64,000 bases of DNA from Candidatus Krumholzibacteriota bacterium (GTDB lineage: Bacteria; Krumholzibacteriota; Krumholzibacteriia; JAJRXK01): positions 33,563 through 97,562 of the forward strand of contig JAJDAC010000036.1 in NCBI GenBank assembly GCA_029262065.1. Direction: 5' to 3'. A model generated the notes under the pieces. The model was not told where the DNA came from, made no database searches, and saw only the letters and a program-made list of their open reading frames with translations. Each line of letters begins with the position of its first letter. Position 1 is the first letter of the stretch. A program made the translations under genes and the position numbers. This document shows positions 52,688 to 62,156 of this stretch, piece after piece.

Positions 52688-53830
52688 TTGAATCCCTACG
52701 AGCTTCCCGTGGAAGACATCGAAAAACTGGTCGAGCAGCACGGAACGCCCATCTATGTGGTGAGCCGCCAGAAGGTCGTCGAGAATTTTCGTCGCCTGGA
52801 TCGAGCGCTCCCCGCAGTCACCATCTTCTACGCCATGAAGGCGAACCCTCACGTGGGGATTCTGCGCGCGCTTCACGAAGTGGGGGCCGGATTCGACGTG
52901 GCGTCGCGCGGTGAGATCGAGGCGGCCGTGGCGGCCGGGGCGAACGCGACAGATGATCTTATCTTCGCCGACACTGTGAAGGATCCCAAGCACATCGCCT
53001 ATGCGCATGGCATTGGGCTGGATGACTTCACATACGACAACGCGTCAGAGATCACACAGATCGCACGGTACGCGCCCGGAGCGAAAGTCCATCTCCGTCT
53101 GGCGGTATCGAACGAGGGAAGCGTGGCCCATCTGAGCAAGAAGTTCGGAGCCCGGATCGACGAAGCGGTTCCGCTGCTCGTCGCGGCGCGCGAGCAGGGA
53201 CTCCGTCCACACGGCGTGAGTTTCCATGTGGGAAGCCAGTGCCTGGATGCCCAACGCTATGTGGACGCGCTGGATCAGTCGCGCCAGGTCTTCGACGCCG
53301 CGAGTCGCGAAGGCATCAATATGGACCAGATCGACATCGGGGGTGGCTTTCCGGTGCGCTATCTGGACGAGGATATTGACATCGATGCCATGTGCAAAAC
53401 CATAGTAGATCACTATCACCGACGCTTCGGTAGTGACATATCCCTGGTGGCCGAACCGGGTCGCAATATCGTGGGTGACGCCGCGATCCTGGTTACCAAG
53501 GTTATTTCTGAGTCGGTACGGGAGGGCCTGAACTGGTTGTACTTCGACGACGGTACGTACGGGAGCTTTCTGGACGTCCTTCTCTACCAGATGCAGTATC
53601 CCATGCGGTGCAACAGCACCCGCGCACCGAAACCGTATGTATTGGCCGGCCCCACCTGTGATTCGATCGATGTGTTTTCACGCGACGGCGAGGGCGATGT
53701 CTGTCAGATCGAACTGCCGGAAATGCACCTGGACGATCTGTTGGTCGTGGGCAGCATGGGTGCGTACACCTACGCCGAGTCCACGCGTTTCAATGGGTTC
53801 GAGCCACCGCGTTTCGTCTATATCGACTAG
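52688..53830 (+). CDS. fold-type III PLP-dependent decarboxylase (ornithine/lysine/diaminopimelate type)
   Basis: The 380-residue enzyme has the alanine-racemase-like barrel and C-terminal beta domain. Signature blocks are FYAMKANPH (PLP-binding Lys51), SFHVGSQ, DIGGGFPVRY, EPGRNIVGDA and, near the C terminus, GPTCDSIDVF (catalytic Cys and Asp of the dimer site). The pattern GPTCDSxD is that of eukaryote-like ornithine/arginine decarboxylases, more than of diaminopimelate decarboxylase, which usually reads GPxCESGD. The start is TTG at 52688 with a GAGG ribosome site. It lies 60 bases after the DDAH-like gene, probably in one transcript. The likely product is putrescine or a related polyamine. 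Confidence 0.9.
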   Translation: MNPYELPVEDIEKLVEQHGTPIYVVSRQKVVENFRRLDRALPAVTIFYAMKANPHVGILRALHEVGAGFDVASRGEIEAAVAAGANATDDLIFADTVKDPKHIAYAHGIGLDDFTYDNASEITQIARYAPGAKVHLRLAVSNEGSVAHLSKKFGARIDEAVPLLVAAREQGLRPHGVSFHVGSQCLDAQRYVDALDQSRQVFDAASREGINMDQIDIGGGFPVRYLDEDIDIDAMCKTIVDHYHRRFGSDISLVAEPGRNIVGDAAILVTKVISESVREGLNWLYFDDGTYGSFLDVLLYQMQYPMRCNSTRAPKPYVLAGPTCDSIDVFSRDGEGDVCQIELPEMHLDDLLVVGSMGAYTYAESTRFNGFEPPRFVYID

Positions 53831-53868
53831 CTTGACGATGGCATCCGCCTTGAGGGGGCGAGCTACTG

Positions 53869-56295
53869 CTACGGAGTTGGTTCCAGCCCCACACCGGCCA
53901 GGATCCGCCGGTAGCGCGGTTGATTTCGGAACGCTTCGAAGCCCGGAACAACCCTGGACCAGAGAACCGCTGAGTGGCGCTCTTGAAGAAGGAGCTCAAA
54001 TTCGTCCAGGGCGCGGTCGTACTGTTCCAGCTCTATGAACGCGCCCATCCGTGGCTCCGCGGTATCGGGCATGCCTTCGGAGAGCTCGATCACCTTCCGC
54101 GCGTGCGCCTTGACCCCGCCCGATTCAAGCGCCTCCTTGAGCGTCGCGAGCATCGCGACCATTTCGGGTGGCTCCGTTCTTTCGATGAGTTGGTGGATGA
54201 CGCGAATGGACTCTTCTTCGTTTCCTTCGATTCCCTCGAGGTGTGACAGGTGAAGCCAGCCCAATTCGATCTCCGGGTAGTCGCGTACGCTCCGTTCCAG
54301 GTACTCCCTCGCTTCCTCGAGACGGCCCGCCATCATGAGGGTCGCGCCGGACGAAATTTGCGTGATTGGGGACAGCGGATCCAACTCGTGCGCCCGTCGA
54401 GAACTCTCGACGGCTTCTTCAAAGCGCCCGGTAAGGCCCAGAAGCTCGGAGTACCAGAGGTGGGCAAGGGAGTAGTTGGGATTCAACTCTATGGCTCGCT
54501 TGAACAGCGTCTCGCCTTCGACGAAATCATAGTCAGCGAATGTTATGTTGTCGGCGAGCGTGGTCAACGCCTCAGGAAGATCGGGATTGATCTCCAGGGC
54601 GCGCTTCGCGGCCGCCCGTGCCTTGCGCCAGGCATCGGTTCGCGGGATGTCGAGATACGTGCCGCCGCCGACCTCGTACGAATCGGCAATGCCGGCCCAC
54701 GCGAGCGCGAAGGTGGGGTCGTCGGTCACCGCTTGCTGAAAGAACTGAAGGCCTTTCTGGAAACCCTCGTTGGTACGGCGATTCCAGTGGTACCGGCCTT
54801 TCAGATACAAGTCGTACGCGGTCGACTGTTCGGTGGTGGGTTCTCCCACCACCGCTGCGCTTGCGGTCTCAATGCCAAGTCGGGCAACGACGGCGCGAGC
54901 GATCTTTCCCGGAACATCCTGCAACCCGCCGCTGGCATTGAACTGCGCTCCCCAAAGCTGGGAATCGGTGGCGGGGTCCACCAACTCCGCGCTTACCACC
55001 ACGCCGCCGTCCCGACGTGACAGTCGACCCGCGACGATCCCGTCGACCTTGAGGTCCCGTGCGATCTGTACGAGATCCACGTCCGCGTCCTTGTAGCGAA
55101 ATGAACTGCCACGCGAGACAACCCGTAACCCGGGTACCACGGCCAGATCGTTCAGCACCGCTTCGGCCAGCCCCTCGGACAGGTAGGTATCATCGGTGTC
55201 ACCCGCCGGCGCGAAAAACGGCAGCACGGCGATCGAACGAATTGCCGACGTGGGCGCTTCGCCGCCAACCCACCGGTTCAGACCGATGGCCAATCCGAGT
55301 ACCGTGGCAATCAGGACAATGCCGCCCAGCACCAGGGGGGTCTTGTTGCGGCGGGCCAGATCGACGGCCATCTGGGTGTCACCCCCCGACTCGGGAGCGG
55401 CAGCCGCCGACGGAGTCCGCACGGCGCGACTGGCGTCGGGGACGCTGGCGTCGCGGGTTACGCGGGCCAAGTCGGCGCGCAGGTCCGCGGCGCTTTGGTA
55501 CCGAAGGTCCCGGTTCTTCTCGAGCGCGCGGTTCAGCACGTCTTCCAGGCCGTCGGGAAGGTCGGGGTTCAGTCGTACCGGTGCCGTAGGTGCCTTGTGC
55601 AGAATGGCGTCGAAGATGACCGCCGATGTGTTGCCCGAGAACGCACGCTGTCCCGTGGCCATTTCGTAGAGCACTACCCCCAGCGAGAAGATGTCGGAAC
55701 GTGCATCCAGGTCTTCGCCGCGGGCTTGTTCGGGAGACATGTACGAAATGGTGCCCATGGCCGACCCGGGGTTCGTGAGATCCTGGCCCTCGACCTGGGT
55801 GGGTCCGTCTTCCTGCGGTTGCCCTGTCAGCTTGGCCAATCCGAAGTCCAGGATCTTGGCGTGGCCGCGTTCGGTGATGACCACATTGGCGGGCTTGATA
55901 TCACGATGAACGATGCCCTGGGTGTGAGCCGCGTCGAGCGCGTCGGCCAACTGGTTGGCTACGCGTAGCAGTTCGTTGACCGGCAGCGGTCGGTCCTGGA
56001 TGAGCGACCACAGCGTGTGACCTTCGAGTAGCTCCATCACTATGTAGGGTTGGTCTTCGTGGGTGCCGATGTCGAAGACGGTGCAGATGTTGGGATGGTT
56101 CAATGCCGAAGCCGCGCGCGCCTCGCGTCGGAATCGTTCCAGGGTCGCGTCATCGGTCATCTCGTTGGGCAGGAACTTCAGTGCGACCTGCCGGCCGAGC
56201 CGGGTATCTTCGGCGCGATAGACGACGCCCATGCCGCCGCCACCGATCTTGGCCAGAATGCGGTAATGGGAGACGGTTTCGCCGAGCACGGGCAC
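53869..56295 (-). CDS. Ser/Thr protein kinase with TolB-like domain and TPRs
   Basis: The 808-residue protein has an N-terminal Hanks kinase (about 10-280) with glycine loop GGGGMG, Lys in VALKF, catalytic HRDIKPAN (about 130-137), a DFGLAKL segment and [13 protein letters not shown] transmembrane helix follows at about 320-340 ([20 protein letters not shown]). Next is a TolB-like domain (about 355-480; [33 protein letters not shown]). Multiple TPRs fill about 500-800. The architecture is shared with the gene at 31869. The frame is open to a GTG at 56388, but GTG 56295 (or 56289) is a better start because AGGA lies just upstream and the kinase motif begins correctly. It converges on the decarboxylase gene 38 bases away. 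Confidence 0.9.
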   Translation of the reverse strand: MPVLGETVSHYRILAKIGGGGMGVVYRAEDTRLGRQVALKFLPNEMTDDATLERFRREARAASALNHPNICTVFDIGTHEDQPYIVMELLEGHTLWSLIQDRPLPVNELLRVANQLADALDAAHTQGIVHRDIKPANVVITERGHAKILDFGLAKLTGQPQEDGPTQVEGQDLTNPGSAMGTISYMSPEQARGEDLDARSDIFSLGVVLYEMATGQRAFSGNTSAVIFDAILHKAPTAPVRLNPDLPDGLEDVLNRALEKNRDLRYQSAADLRADLARVTRDASVPDASRAVRTPSAAAAPESGGDTQMAVDLARRNKTPLVLGGIVLIATVLGLAIGLNRWVGGEAPTSAIRSIAVLPFFAPAGDTDDTYLSEGLAEAVLNDLAVVPGLRVVSRGSSFRYKDADVDLVQIARDLKVDGIVAGRLSRRDGGVVVSAELVDPATDSQLWGAQFNASGGLQDVPGKIARAVVARLGIETASAAVVGEPTTEQSTAYDLYLKGRYHWNRRTNEGFQKGLQFFQQAVTDDPTFALAWAGIADSYEVGGGTYLDIPRTDAWRKARAAAKRALEINPDLPEALTTLADNITFADYDFVEGETLFKRAIELNPNYSLAHLWYSELLGLTGRFEEAVESSRRAHELDPLSPITQISSGATLMMAGRLEEAREYLERSVRDYPEIELGWLHLSHLEGIEGNEEESIRVIHQLIERTEPPEMVAMLATLKEALESGGVKAHARKVIELSEGMPDTAEPRMGAFIELEQYDRALDEFELLLQERHSAVLWSRVVPGFEAFRNQPRYRRILAGVGLEPTP

Positions 56296-56528
56296 ACTTT
56301 CCTGTTTGGCGGGGCCGCGCCATCGTAGGAGGGCGGGGTGCACAAAGTCAATTGAGGGTAGCAGTTCTGGCCGATTGCGGCCGAACACGCCTCGGTCACA
56401 GGCGGAGTTTTCGTGAATGGCAGAATATTATCGATCATCGTCAATTTTGCCAATCGCGAGAAGGGCCGCGTCCCGCGATACTTCTTTTGGCCGCGGACCG
56501 GCGTCACGGAATCCCATTGGAGGCAATC

Positions 56529-56936
56529 ATGAAGGTCAGACCCAAGAATCTCGTCGTTCAAGTTCCCACCGCTCCGCCCCCGGAAGCTCTGGCTCATTTC
56601 GAGGCCAAGTTCGCGCACGAGACCGATTGTTGGGACGTTCATGCGACCGAAGAGCTGGAAGATCGGGGGTTCGTGCTGGTGGACGTCCGGTCGAAGGAAG
56701 CGTTCGACAAGGGTCATCTTCCCGGCGCCGTCAACATCCCACATTGGACGCTGACTCCCGATCGGCTGGCCGAATACAGCATGGACACGCTGTTCGTGGT
56801 CTATTGTGCGGGTCCTCATTGCAATGGTTCGACGCGGGGCGCGGTGCGGCTGGCCCGGTTGGATCGACCCGTGAAGGAAATGATCGGCGGAACCGCGGGC
56901 TGGGTCGACGAGGGGTTCTCATTGGTGACGAGTTGA
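56529..56936 (+). CDS. single-domain rhodanese
   Basis: The 135-residue protein is one rhodanese domain. FVLVDVRSKEAFDKGHLPGAVNIPH marks the conserved strand and helix, and YCAGPHCNGS holds the active-site cysteine. Such proteins transfer sulfane sulfur or act in redox signalling. It is probably cytosolic, with no signal peptide. ATG 56529 is preceded by GGAGG with six bases spacing. The stop (TGA) overlaps the putative TTG start of the EamA transporter, so the three genes rhodanese-EamA-PhzF are translationally coupled. A role in sulfur or reactive-intermediate handling is inferred only from the family. Confidence 0.9.
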   Translation: MKVRPKNLVVQVPTAPPPEALAHFEAKFAHETDCWDVHATEELEDRGFVLVDVRSKEAFDKGHLPGAVNIPHWTLTPDRLAEYSMDTLFVVYCAGPHCNGSTRGAVRLARLDRPVKEMIGGTAGWVDEGFSLVTS

Positions 56937-57817
56937 GCGTTCCGCTCGCGCCAGCAAGAGTTTCGAACTGGGTCATCGCGGCCGCGGCGTTCGTGGTGTT
57001 GCTTTGGGCGTCTGCTTTCGTCGCGGTGAAATTGGCCCTGACCGATGTAACGCCAGGCCAATTGGCGCTGGCCCGGTACCTGGTTGCCTCGCTTGCGTTT
57101 GCTCTGTTGCTGTTGGTCAGGCGACCGGTGGTACCGCGGGTTCAAGACCTTTTCCGCCTGGCGCTGGTGGGCGGGGTTGGCATCTCCTTGTACAACCTGG
57201 CGTTGAATACCGGACAGCAGACAGTTGGTGCGGGCGTGGCAAGTCTGCTGGTGAACACCGTGCCCATTTGGACCTCGCTCCTTTCGGTGGTTCTTCTGCG
57301 CGAGCGAATCGGGTGGGCGGGGTGGCTGGGGACGGCCGTTTCGTTTGTCGGCGTCGCCATCATCGGGCTCCAGAAAAGCCGCTGGGGTGGATTCGAGCTT
57401 GGCGTGCTGATGATCATCGGCGCGGCGCTGTCGCAGGCGCTCTATTTCGTGATTGCCCGACCGCTACTACAACGCTACCACCCGATTGATCTCACGTCGT
57501 ACGCGGTCTGGTTTGGTTGTCTGTTCCTCGTGCCGTTTCACACCGGCCTTTGGGATGCCGTGAAGCACAGCAGCTCAACCACCGTGGGCGCCATTGTCTT
57601 TCTGGGTGTGGGTCCCGCGGCGTTGGCCTACCTGGCCTGGTCCTACGTGCTCGCCGCGTTGCCGGCGGGGAAGGCGTCCCAGGCCCTGTTCCTGGTCCCC
57701 GTGGCCGCCATTGCCCTGGGCTGGATGGTTCTGGGTGAGGTGCCCGGTATCGTGGTCCTGCTCGGGGGTGGACTTTCAATCTTCGGCGTCATGCTAGCCA
57801 AGGGAGTGTTCACGTGA
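56933..57817 (+). CDS. EamA/DMT-family transporter
   Basis: The 294-residue membrane protein has ten helices in two EamA repeats (about 10-140 and 155-290). The family motif WASAFVAVKLALTDVTPGQLA opens the first repeat, and PVAAIALGWMVLGEVPG lies in the second. DMT-family transporters move amino acids, nucleotide sugars or other metabolites out of or across the inner membrane. TTG at 56933 overlaps the rhodanese stop (TTGA) and the end overlaps the PhzF start (GTGA); no better start is present near the first helix. Coupling suggests related substrates, but none can be named. Confidence 0.9.
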   Translation: MSVPLAPARVSNWVIAAAAFVVLLWASAFVAVKLALTDVTPGQLALARYLVASLAFALLLLVRRPVVPRVQDLFRLALVGGVGISLYNLALNTGQQTVGAGVASLLVNTVPIWTSLLSVVLLRERIGWAGWLGTAVSFVGVAIIGLQKSRWGGFELGVLMIIGAALSQALYFVIARPLLQRYHPIDLTSYAVWFGCLFLVPFHTGLWDAVKHSSSTTVGAIVFLGVGPAALAYLAWSYVLAALPAGKASQALFLVPVAAIALGWMVLGEVPGIVVLLGGGLSIFGVMLAKGVFT

Positions 57818-58611
57818 AGACCTACATCGTCGACTCATTCACCGACACGCCGTTTCGTGGGAATCCGGCAGGCGTTTGTTGTGTCGAGGAAGCGCTCGAC
57901 GACCACACCATGCTTCAGATCGCCCAGGAACTGAACCTGTCGGAAACGGCGTTCGTGCAATCTCTCGACGACGACGTGTTCTCCATTCGGTTCTTTTCTC
58001 CGAAAATGGAGATCGCCCTTTGTGGGCACGCGACCCTGGCGTCGGCCAAGGTGATGTTCGCTCGCCTGGATCGAAATAGGGTCCACTTCAAGAACAGGGA
58101 CGGTTTGGACCTCGTGGCCACGAACGTTGCCGGTCAGATCACTCTTGAGTTTCCCGTGTACGAGACCGAGCCCAAGGATGTACCCCCGGCCATGCTCCTG
58201 GCGCTTGGAATCGATCGCGTGAAGAACTCGGTCTACAACCAGGAGACCAAAATTCTTCTCTTGGAAACCACCGATGTCGACGCACTGGCCGCGCTGGCCC
58301 CCGATTTCGTTGCCTTGCAAGCCTCGCATGATTCCATCAACGGCGTACTGGTTACCGCGCCCTCGGGGTCCGACGGCTACGATTTCCATTCGCGCTATTT
58401 CTGGCCCTGGAGCGGAACCAACGAAGACCCCGTAACCGGAGGCACGCACACGTTCCTGGCCAAGTATTGGGGGTCGCGACTGGGGAAGGCGAAGATGCGA
58501 TCGTTCCAGGCATCGCGGCGGGGGGGGTCCATGGAAGTGGAGTTGGTCGATGACAAGCTGTTGATCACGAGTCAGGCGGTTGTCGTGTTCGAGGGCCGCC
58601 TGGTTTATTAG
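57814..58611 (+). CDS. PhzF-family isomerase/epimerase-like protein
   Basis: The 265-residue protein matches the PhzF fold, a duplicated hot-dog-like domain. The conserved N terminus reads YIVDSFTDTPFRGNPAG, and NLSETAF carries Glu44, the proposed catalytic residue. A second block, FFSPKMEIALCGHATLAS, is typical. The C-terminal part contains TNEDPVTGGTHTFLAKYW. PhzF members isomerise small molecules; many are of unknown substrate. The start is GTG at 57814, overlapping the EamA stop. It is the third gene of the coupled trio. A strong inverted repeat follows the stop. Confidence 0.94.
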   Translation: MKTYIVDSFTDTPFRGNPAGVCCVEEALDDHTMLQIAQELNLSETAFVQSLDDDVFSIRFFSPKMEIALCGHATLASAKVMFARLDRNRVHFKNRDGLDLVATNVAGQITLEFPVYETEPKDVPPAMLLALGIDRVKNSVYNQETKILLLETTDVDALAALAPDFVALQASHDSINGVLVTAPSGSDGYDFHSRYFWPWSGTNEDPVTGGTHTFLAKYWGSRLGKAKMRSFQASRRGGSMEVELVDDKLLITSQAVVVFEGRLVY

Positions 58612-58641
58612 CTCGCGGGAGCCAAGCCAACTCCCGCGAGC
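58611..58641. terminator. bidirectional terminator-like hairpin
   Basis: A perfect 11-bp inverted repeat GCTCGCGGGAG/CTCCCGCGAGC with a 9-base loop sits between the convergent PhzF and astacin genes, just inside the PhzF stop. No T-run follows. Confidence 0.7.
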
Positions 58642-58647
58642 CGAACC

Positions 58648-59916
58648 CTACTGGGCCTTCAGAAGTACCCCGCCCTGGGGTGCCTCGATCACCATCGACT
58701 TGCTATACACGCCCGGTTCCACGTAGCTCCCGGGATCCAGCACGATCATCCGACCGCCGCTGGGTACGGCGGCGTAGGCCTGGTCGAAGTCGTCGTACGG
58801 CGTGAGGAAGCCGCCGTTGTTGGTGGTGGCCGACGTATTCTTGTCCAGGAAACGCCAGTTGTTCTCGGGATACATGAACGACATGGTCTTCGCGTCCCAG
58901 AAACTCAGGTCGTTAGACGTGCCGATCACGGTTTGCCATTGGGCGGTCCACGGTTGGAGCACGGTGATAACCGGTCCCGTTTGTCCCTGGGCCAGAAAAT
59001 TGTTTTGCCCGTAGTGCATGATCGACCCGAAATCATAGATCGTGTTGGGATACACAATGATATTGGTGTCGATGGTGAAGTTTCCCTCGAAACCGTTGGT
59101 TACCTTCGTGGTATCGACGGATACGTAGGTGTTGCGATCGGGTCGCTGTTGCTCGTGCTTGGCGCCCAGCATGTGACCTACCTCGTGCACGATGACCGAC
59201 CGCGACGCCCAGGCGTCCATGAGCAGATCGTTGGCCGCGTTGGCCGGGTTCATTCCCACGTTGGCCACGCGATTCCGTGTGGCGTTCTTCACGCGAATGT
59301 AAGCGGCCTCGCCGTTCCGCGGCGCGAACGAAACATTGGCCGCGTCTTCCCAGTCGGTCAGCGCGTCCTCGAAGCGTGCTTGGTTCTGGGCGCTCACCGT
59401 TTCGGTCGTGAAGACGTTCACCGACGCGCCGGTTGGCGATTCGGCCCAGAAGGTAGAATTGGGTAGCAAGTCTACCTTCAGCGTTTGCCAGGCCGTGTTA
59501 CCGGCGTTGGCAATGGTGCTGGTGATGATGAGATCACGCCCATCGTTCAGTTGTGATCCCTGGACGCGGACCACATCGAACACCTGAAAGTTCATGGGAA
59601 AGCCAGTTGGACTGTTGAGTTCCGCCCCGTCGAATGGGATGACGAAGCTCACGTCGGTCAGGGTAACGGTCCGTACCGGCGTGTTGGAGCCAGATACGAA
59701 ATCGTAGGGAAGCTGACCGTTGGTCCAGAACAGATCGTAGAAACCGCCAAACTTCGAGCTGGGGTTCTCGTCGCCGTCGAAATGGCATTCGGGAGCGCCC
59801 TGAGTGTCGGCCCATTGAAGGTCGGGTTTCGTATCGGTGGCGGCGTGGCCGCCCCGGGGAAGAGTCCCCAGGGCGGCGCAGGCCAGAGCTATGATGATGG
59901 TCTTCCTGGAATTCAT
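58648..59916 (-). CDS. secreted astacin-family zinc metalloprotease
   Basis: The 422-residue protein has a signal peptide (about 1-25, ending GGHAA) and a protease domain. It carries the astacin zinc motif HEVGHMLGAKHEQQRPDR (extended HExxHxxGxxHExxRxDR) and the Met-turn SIMHYGQN with Tyr nearby, both complete. A beta-rich segment of about 150 residues precedes the domain, and about 70 residues (WRFLDKNTSATTNNGG) follow with a C-terminal beta repeat. Astacins digest proteins and are uncommon in bacteria outside certain predators and FCB members. The second ATG (59916) is preferred because AGGA lies seven bases upstream, rather than the ATG at 59922. It is last of three coupled secretory genes. 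Confidence 0.9.
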   Translation of the reverse strand: MNSRKTIIIALACAALGTLPRGGHAATDTKPDLQWADTQGAPECHFDGDENPSSKFGGFYDLFWTNGQLPYDFVSGSNTPVRTVTLTDVSFVIPFDGAELNSPTGFPMNFQVFDVVRVQGSQLNDGRDLIITSTIANAGNTAWQTLKVDLLPNSTFWAESPTGASVNVFTTETVSAQNQARFEDALTDWEDAANVSFAPRNGEAAYIRVKNATRNRVANVGMNPANAANDLLMDAWASRSVIVHEVGHMLGAKHEQQRPDRNTYVSVDTTKVTNGFEGNFTIDTNIIVYPNTIYDFGSIMHYGQNNFLAQGQTGPVITVLQPWTAQWQTVIGTSNDLSFWDAKTMSFMYPENNWRFLDKNTSATTNNGGFLTPYDDFDQAYAAVPSGGRMIVLDPGSYVEPGVYSKSMVIEAPQGGVLLKAQ

Positions 59917-59925
59917 GGCCATGTC

Positions 59926-61548
59926 CTACTGCAGGCTCACGAGCACCAGTACCAGTCCAGTACCGCTGTCGAGTCCGGTCATGGCCTTACCGATGATGGC
60001 GCCCGGCGCGCGATCGTGATCGCTCACCTTCATGGCATGGCCCTCGTTCGGCGACGTCGTCAGCAGATCGCCAGGTTCGATGGCCCCAAACGATGCATCG
60101 ACTTTGCAGTACACGCGGCCGGTGAGCGCTACAGGGTGCGCGCCATCGGCTTCCGTACCGCGTTGTCCCATGAGCATGCCCGGCTTCACGCCACCGGCAC
60201 CGCTGATGATGCCGGCCACCTTGGTGTCATACGACGAGTTGCTGAGGCACAGGTCGCCGGCGTTGCGCGGATCGATCGAAACCACGCTGCCCGGCTCCAC
60301 GTTGCCCTGGCTTGCGGGAGATACGTCGAACTGTTCGGAGAAGTCGGCCCCGCCGGTGATTTCGATCACCTCGGCCGTGATGCGGCCTTCGCCGCTGGCG
60401 CCGAAATCGGCGTCGAGTTCGATCGTCAGGTTGCCCTGGTCATCGTACAGCTTGAGGGTAGCTCCCTGGTCGGCCGTGCCGGTCTCGGAGCAGTCGATCT
60501 CGACCGTCTTGGTACCGTCGGGTTGAAACATCCGGAACAGACCGCGTTCGCCGGGGTTGAAGTCGGCGCCCAGCTCGAACGAGGTGGCACCGTTGCTGTT
60601 GCGCAGCACCAGCGCGCCGCCGGCCGCGCCGCCGTATTCGCCGTCGAGGACCGCGGTGGCCGTGGCGTTCGTGTCGTTGAATAGCGATATCGATCCGCCT
60701 TGTGCGCCGCTGCCGCCGGCGCCGTTGAGTTGTAGCCCCACGGTGCCCGTGCTTTTCTTCAGTTGAATTTGACCACCGAAATGGCTGGGGTCTGAGTTAT
60801 CGATCTCCACCGTGGAGCCCACGGTCAGCTCGCCGGTGGGCTTCACCGCCAAGCGTTCCCCCGCGTTGTACAAGCGCCATTCACCGGACGCACCGTCCTG
60901 GTAGGTCCACAGGGCGGCACTCGCACCCGCCTTGTAACCGTAGAACGGTTTGCCGCTGTCGCCGTCGGTGGAAATGTACATACCGCCGTAGCCGGTCGTG
61001 GGTGCATTGAAACCGAAGTACTCCGAGCCGATTATGTTCGTACGGTTGATGAGTACGCGGGTGGAACCCACGTTGGTGATGATGCCGCCGCTCAGTTGCC
61101 AATTGCCGCTACCGCCGCCACCGTTGAGCGCGTGCAACGCGTAGGGGACGGCGGTGAGTTCCTGGCGCGGCGTAAGCGTGGTAAACGGATTCGTGTTTCC
61201 CGGATCGTGGGGCGTGCGCACGTCGATTTGCAGCCAACGCTCGTCACCGTTGAACACACCCGCTCCAAAATCAATCCGTGCGGTGAATACGCCGGCTGAA
61301 ACCTCGACGTTATCTACCTGCACGGGTCCGGCCACGACCGATCCGAAGATCTGGGTTGAGTGCAACGTAAACCGAAGGTCGCTGTTCTGGGTAACGGGCA
61401 CACCGTTGAAGACGAGGCGGCCTTGATACGTAATGGCGTTGCTGACCGCCGCCTTGGCCGATGCTGATTCATCGGTCGTCATTTCCTGGGCGTGGGCCGC
61501 TGACATGCCAAGTGTGAGAGCCAGTCCGAACAGTATTGCGAAGCGCAT
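59926..61548 (-). CDS. secreted tail-fibre-like beta protein
   Basis: The 540-residue protein has a signal peptide (about 1-21, ending SAAHAQ). Its opening block ITYQGRLVFNGVPV ... LRFTLHSTQIFGS and RQELTAVPYALHA is typical of bacterial tail-fibre-like proteins. The middle (about 180-380) holds repetitive beta segments, and the C-terminal block (about 385-540) has GGADFSEQFDV, PGSVVSIDP, VAGIISGAGGV and LTGRVYCKVDAS, the pattern found at the end of similar proteins. No chaperone-type Asp pair typical of an autoproteolytic S74 domain was identified. It probably forms a trimeric surface fibre. ATG 61548 has AGGAG six bases upstream. It lies between an FlgD-tailed gene and the astacin. Confidence 0.8.
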   Translation of the reverse strand: MRFAILFGLALTLGMSAAHAQEMTTDESASAKAAVSNAITYQGRLVFNGVPVTQNSDLRFTLHSTQIFGSVVAGPVQVDNVEVSAGVFTARIDFGAGVFNGDERWLQIDVRTPHDPGNTNPFTTLTPRQELTAVPYALHALNGGGGSGNWQLSGGIITNVGSTRVLINRTNIIGSEYFGFNAPTTGYGGMYISTDGDSGKPFYGYKAGASAALWTYQDGASGEWRLYNAGERLAVKPTGELTVGSTVEIDNSDPSHFGGQIQLKKSTGTVGLQLNGAGGSGAQGGSISLFNDTNATATAVLDGEYGGAAGGALVLRNSNGATSFELGADFNPGERGLFRMFQPDGTKTVEIDCSETGTADQGATLKLYDDQGNLTIELDADFGASGEGRITAEVIEITGGADFSEQFDVSPASQGNVEPGSVVSIDPRNAGDLCLSNSSYDTKVAGIISGAGGVKPGMLMGQRGTEADGAHPVALTGRVYCKVDASFGAIEPGDLLTTSPNEGHAMKVSDHDRAPGAIIGKAMTGLDSGTGLVLVLVSLQ

Positions 61549-61589
61549 GGGATTCTCCTGTATCCGTAGTTGTTGTCGTGCGGCACTCA

Positions 61590-62156
61590 TTATTTGAGCA
61601 GCGCCAGTTTCGTGGTCTGGATCTGGCCATCGGCGATGAGTCGCAGGTGGTAGGTTCCGCTTGCGACCGATTCGCCGCGATCGTCGGTGCCGTTCCACAC
61701 GACGCTGTTGGCCCCGCGCGATCGGACTTCGTTCAGTAGGCTGCGGACCTTGCGGCCGCGTAGGTCGTGGATGTCGATGCGCACGTTCGTGTCACGGGCC
61801 AGTTCAAATTGGACCGTCGTCCGCGGATTGAATGGGTTGGGGTACGGCCCGAGCAGTCGATGAGCGGTTGGCAGGGCGATGTCGTCATCGGCCGCCGTGG
61901 GCGCGTCGGAGCCGAAGTAGATGCCGCCCTCTACCTCTATAGACGACCCACTGACTCGGCCCGCGTGGGGTAGGCCCACGGCTCCGCTCAGCTCGAAATT
62001 GCCGCCCGCGACCGTCCCGCCGCCTCCGGTGGCCACGCTTGCGGTGGTGCCGGTGCTGACCGCCGCCCAGACCTGCCAGGAGGCCCCAGCTACCAGAATG
62101 ATGCTGGCGAGGCCCCAGACCAGGGGGTGGTGGATGATTCGCCCAGGAGTTCGCAT
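61590..62156 (-). CDS. small secreted protein with C-terminal FlgD-like Ig domain
   Basis: The 188-residue protein has a signal anchor (about 12-32) and a short Gly/Thr-rich segment (TGTTASVATGGGGTVAGGN). The C-terminal 85 residues (about 100-188) form an FlgD-type module: PYPNPFNPRTTVQFEL, IDIHDLRGRK, SGTYHLRL and terminal LALLK. The middle segment SSIEVEGGIYFGS resembles the start of an exported passenger seen in similar proteins. It is probably a surface or secretion-associated protein. ATG 62156 has AGGAAGGAAA upstream. It is the first gene of the three-gene secretory operon; the next gene starts 41 bases later. Confidence 0.8.
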   Translation of the reverse strand: MRTPGRIIHHPLVWGLASIILVAGASWQVWAAVSTGTTASVATGGGGTVAGGNFELSGAVGLPHAGRVSGSSIEVEGGIYFGSDAPTAADDDIALPTAHRLLGPYPNPFNPRTTVQFELARDTNVRIDIHDLRGRKVRSLLNEVRSRGANSVVWNGTDDRGESVASGTYHLRLIADGQIQTTKLALLK

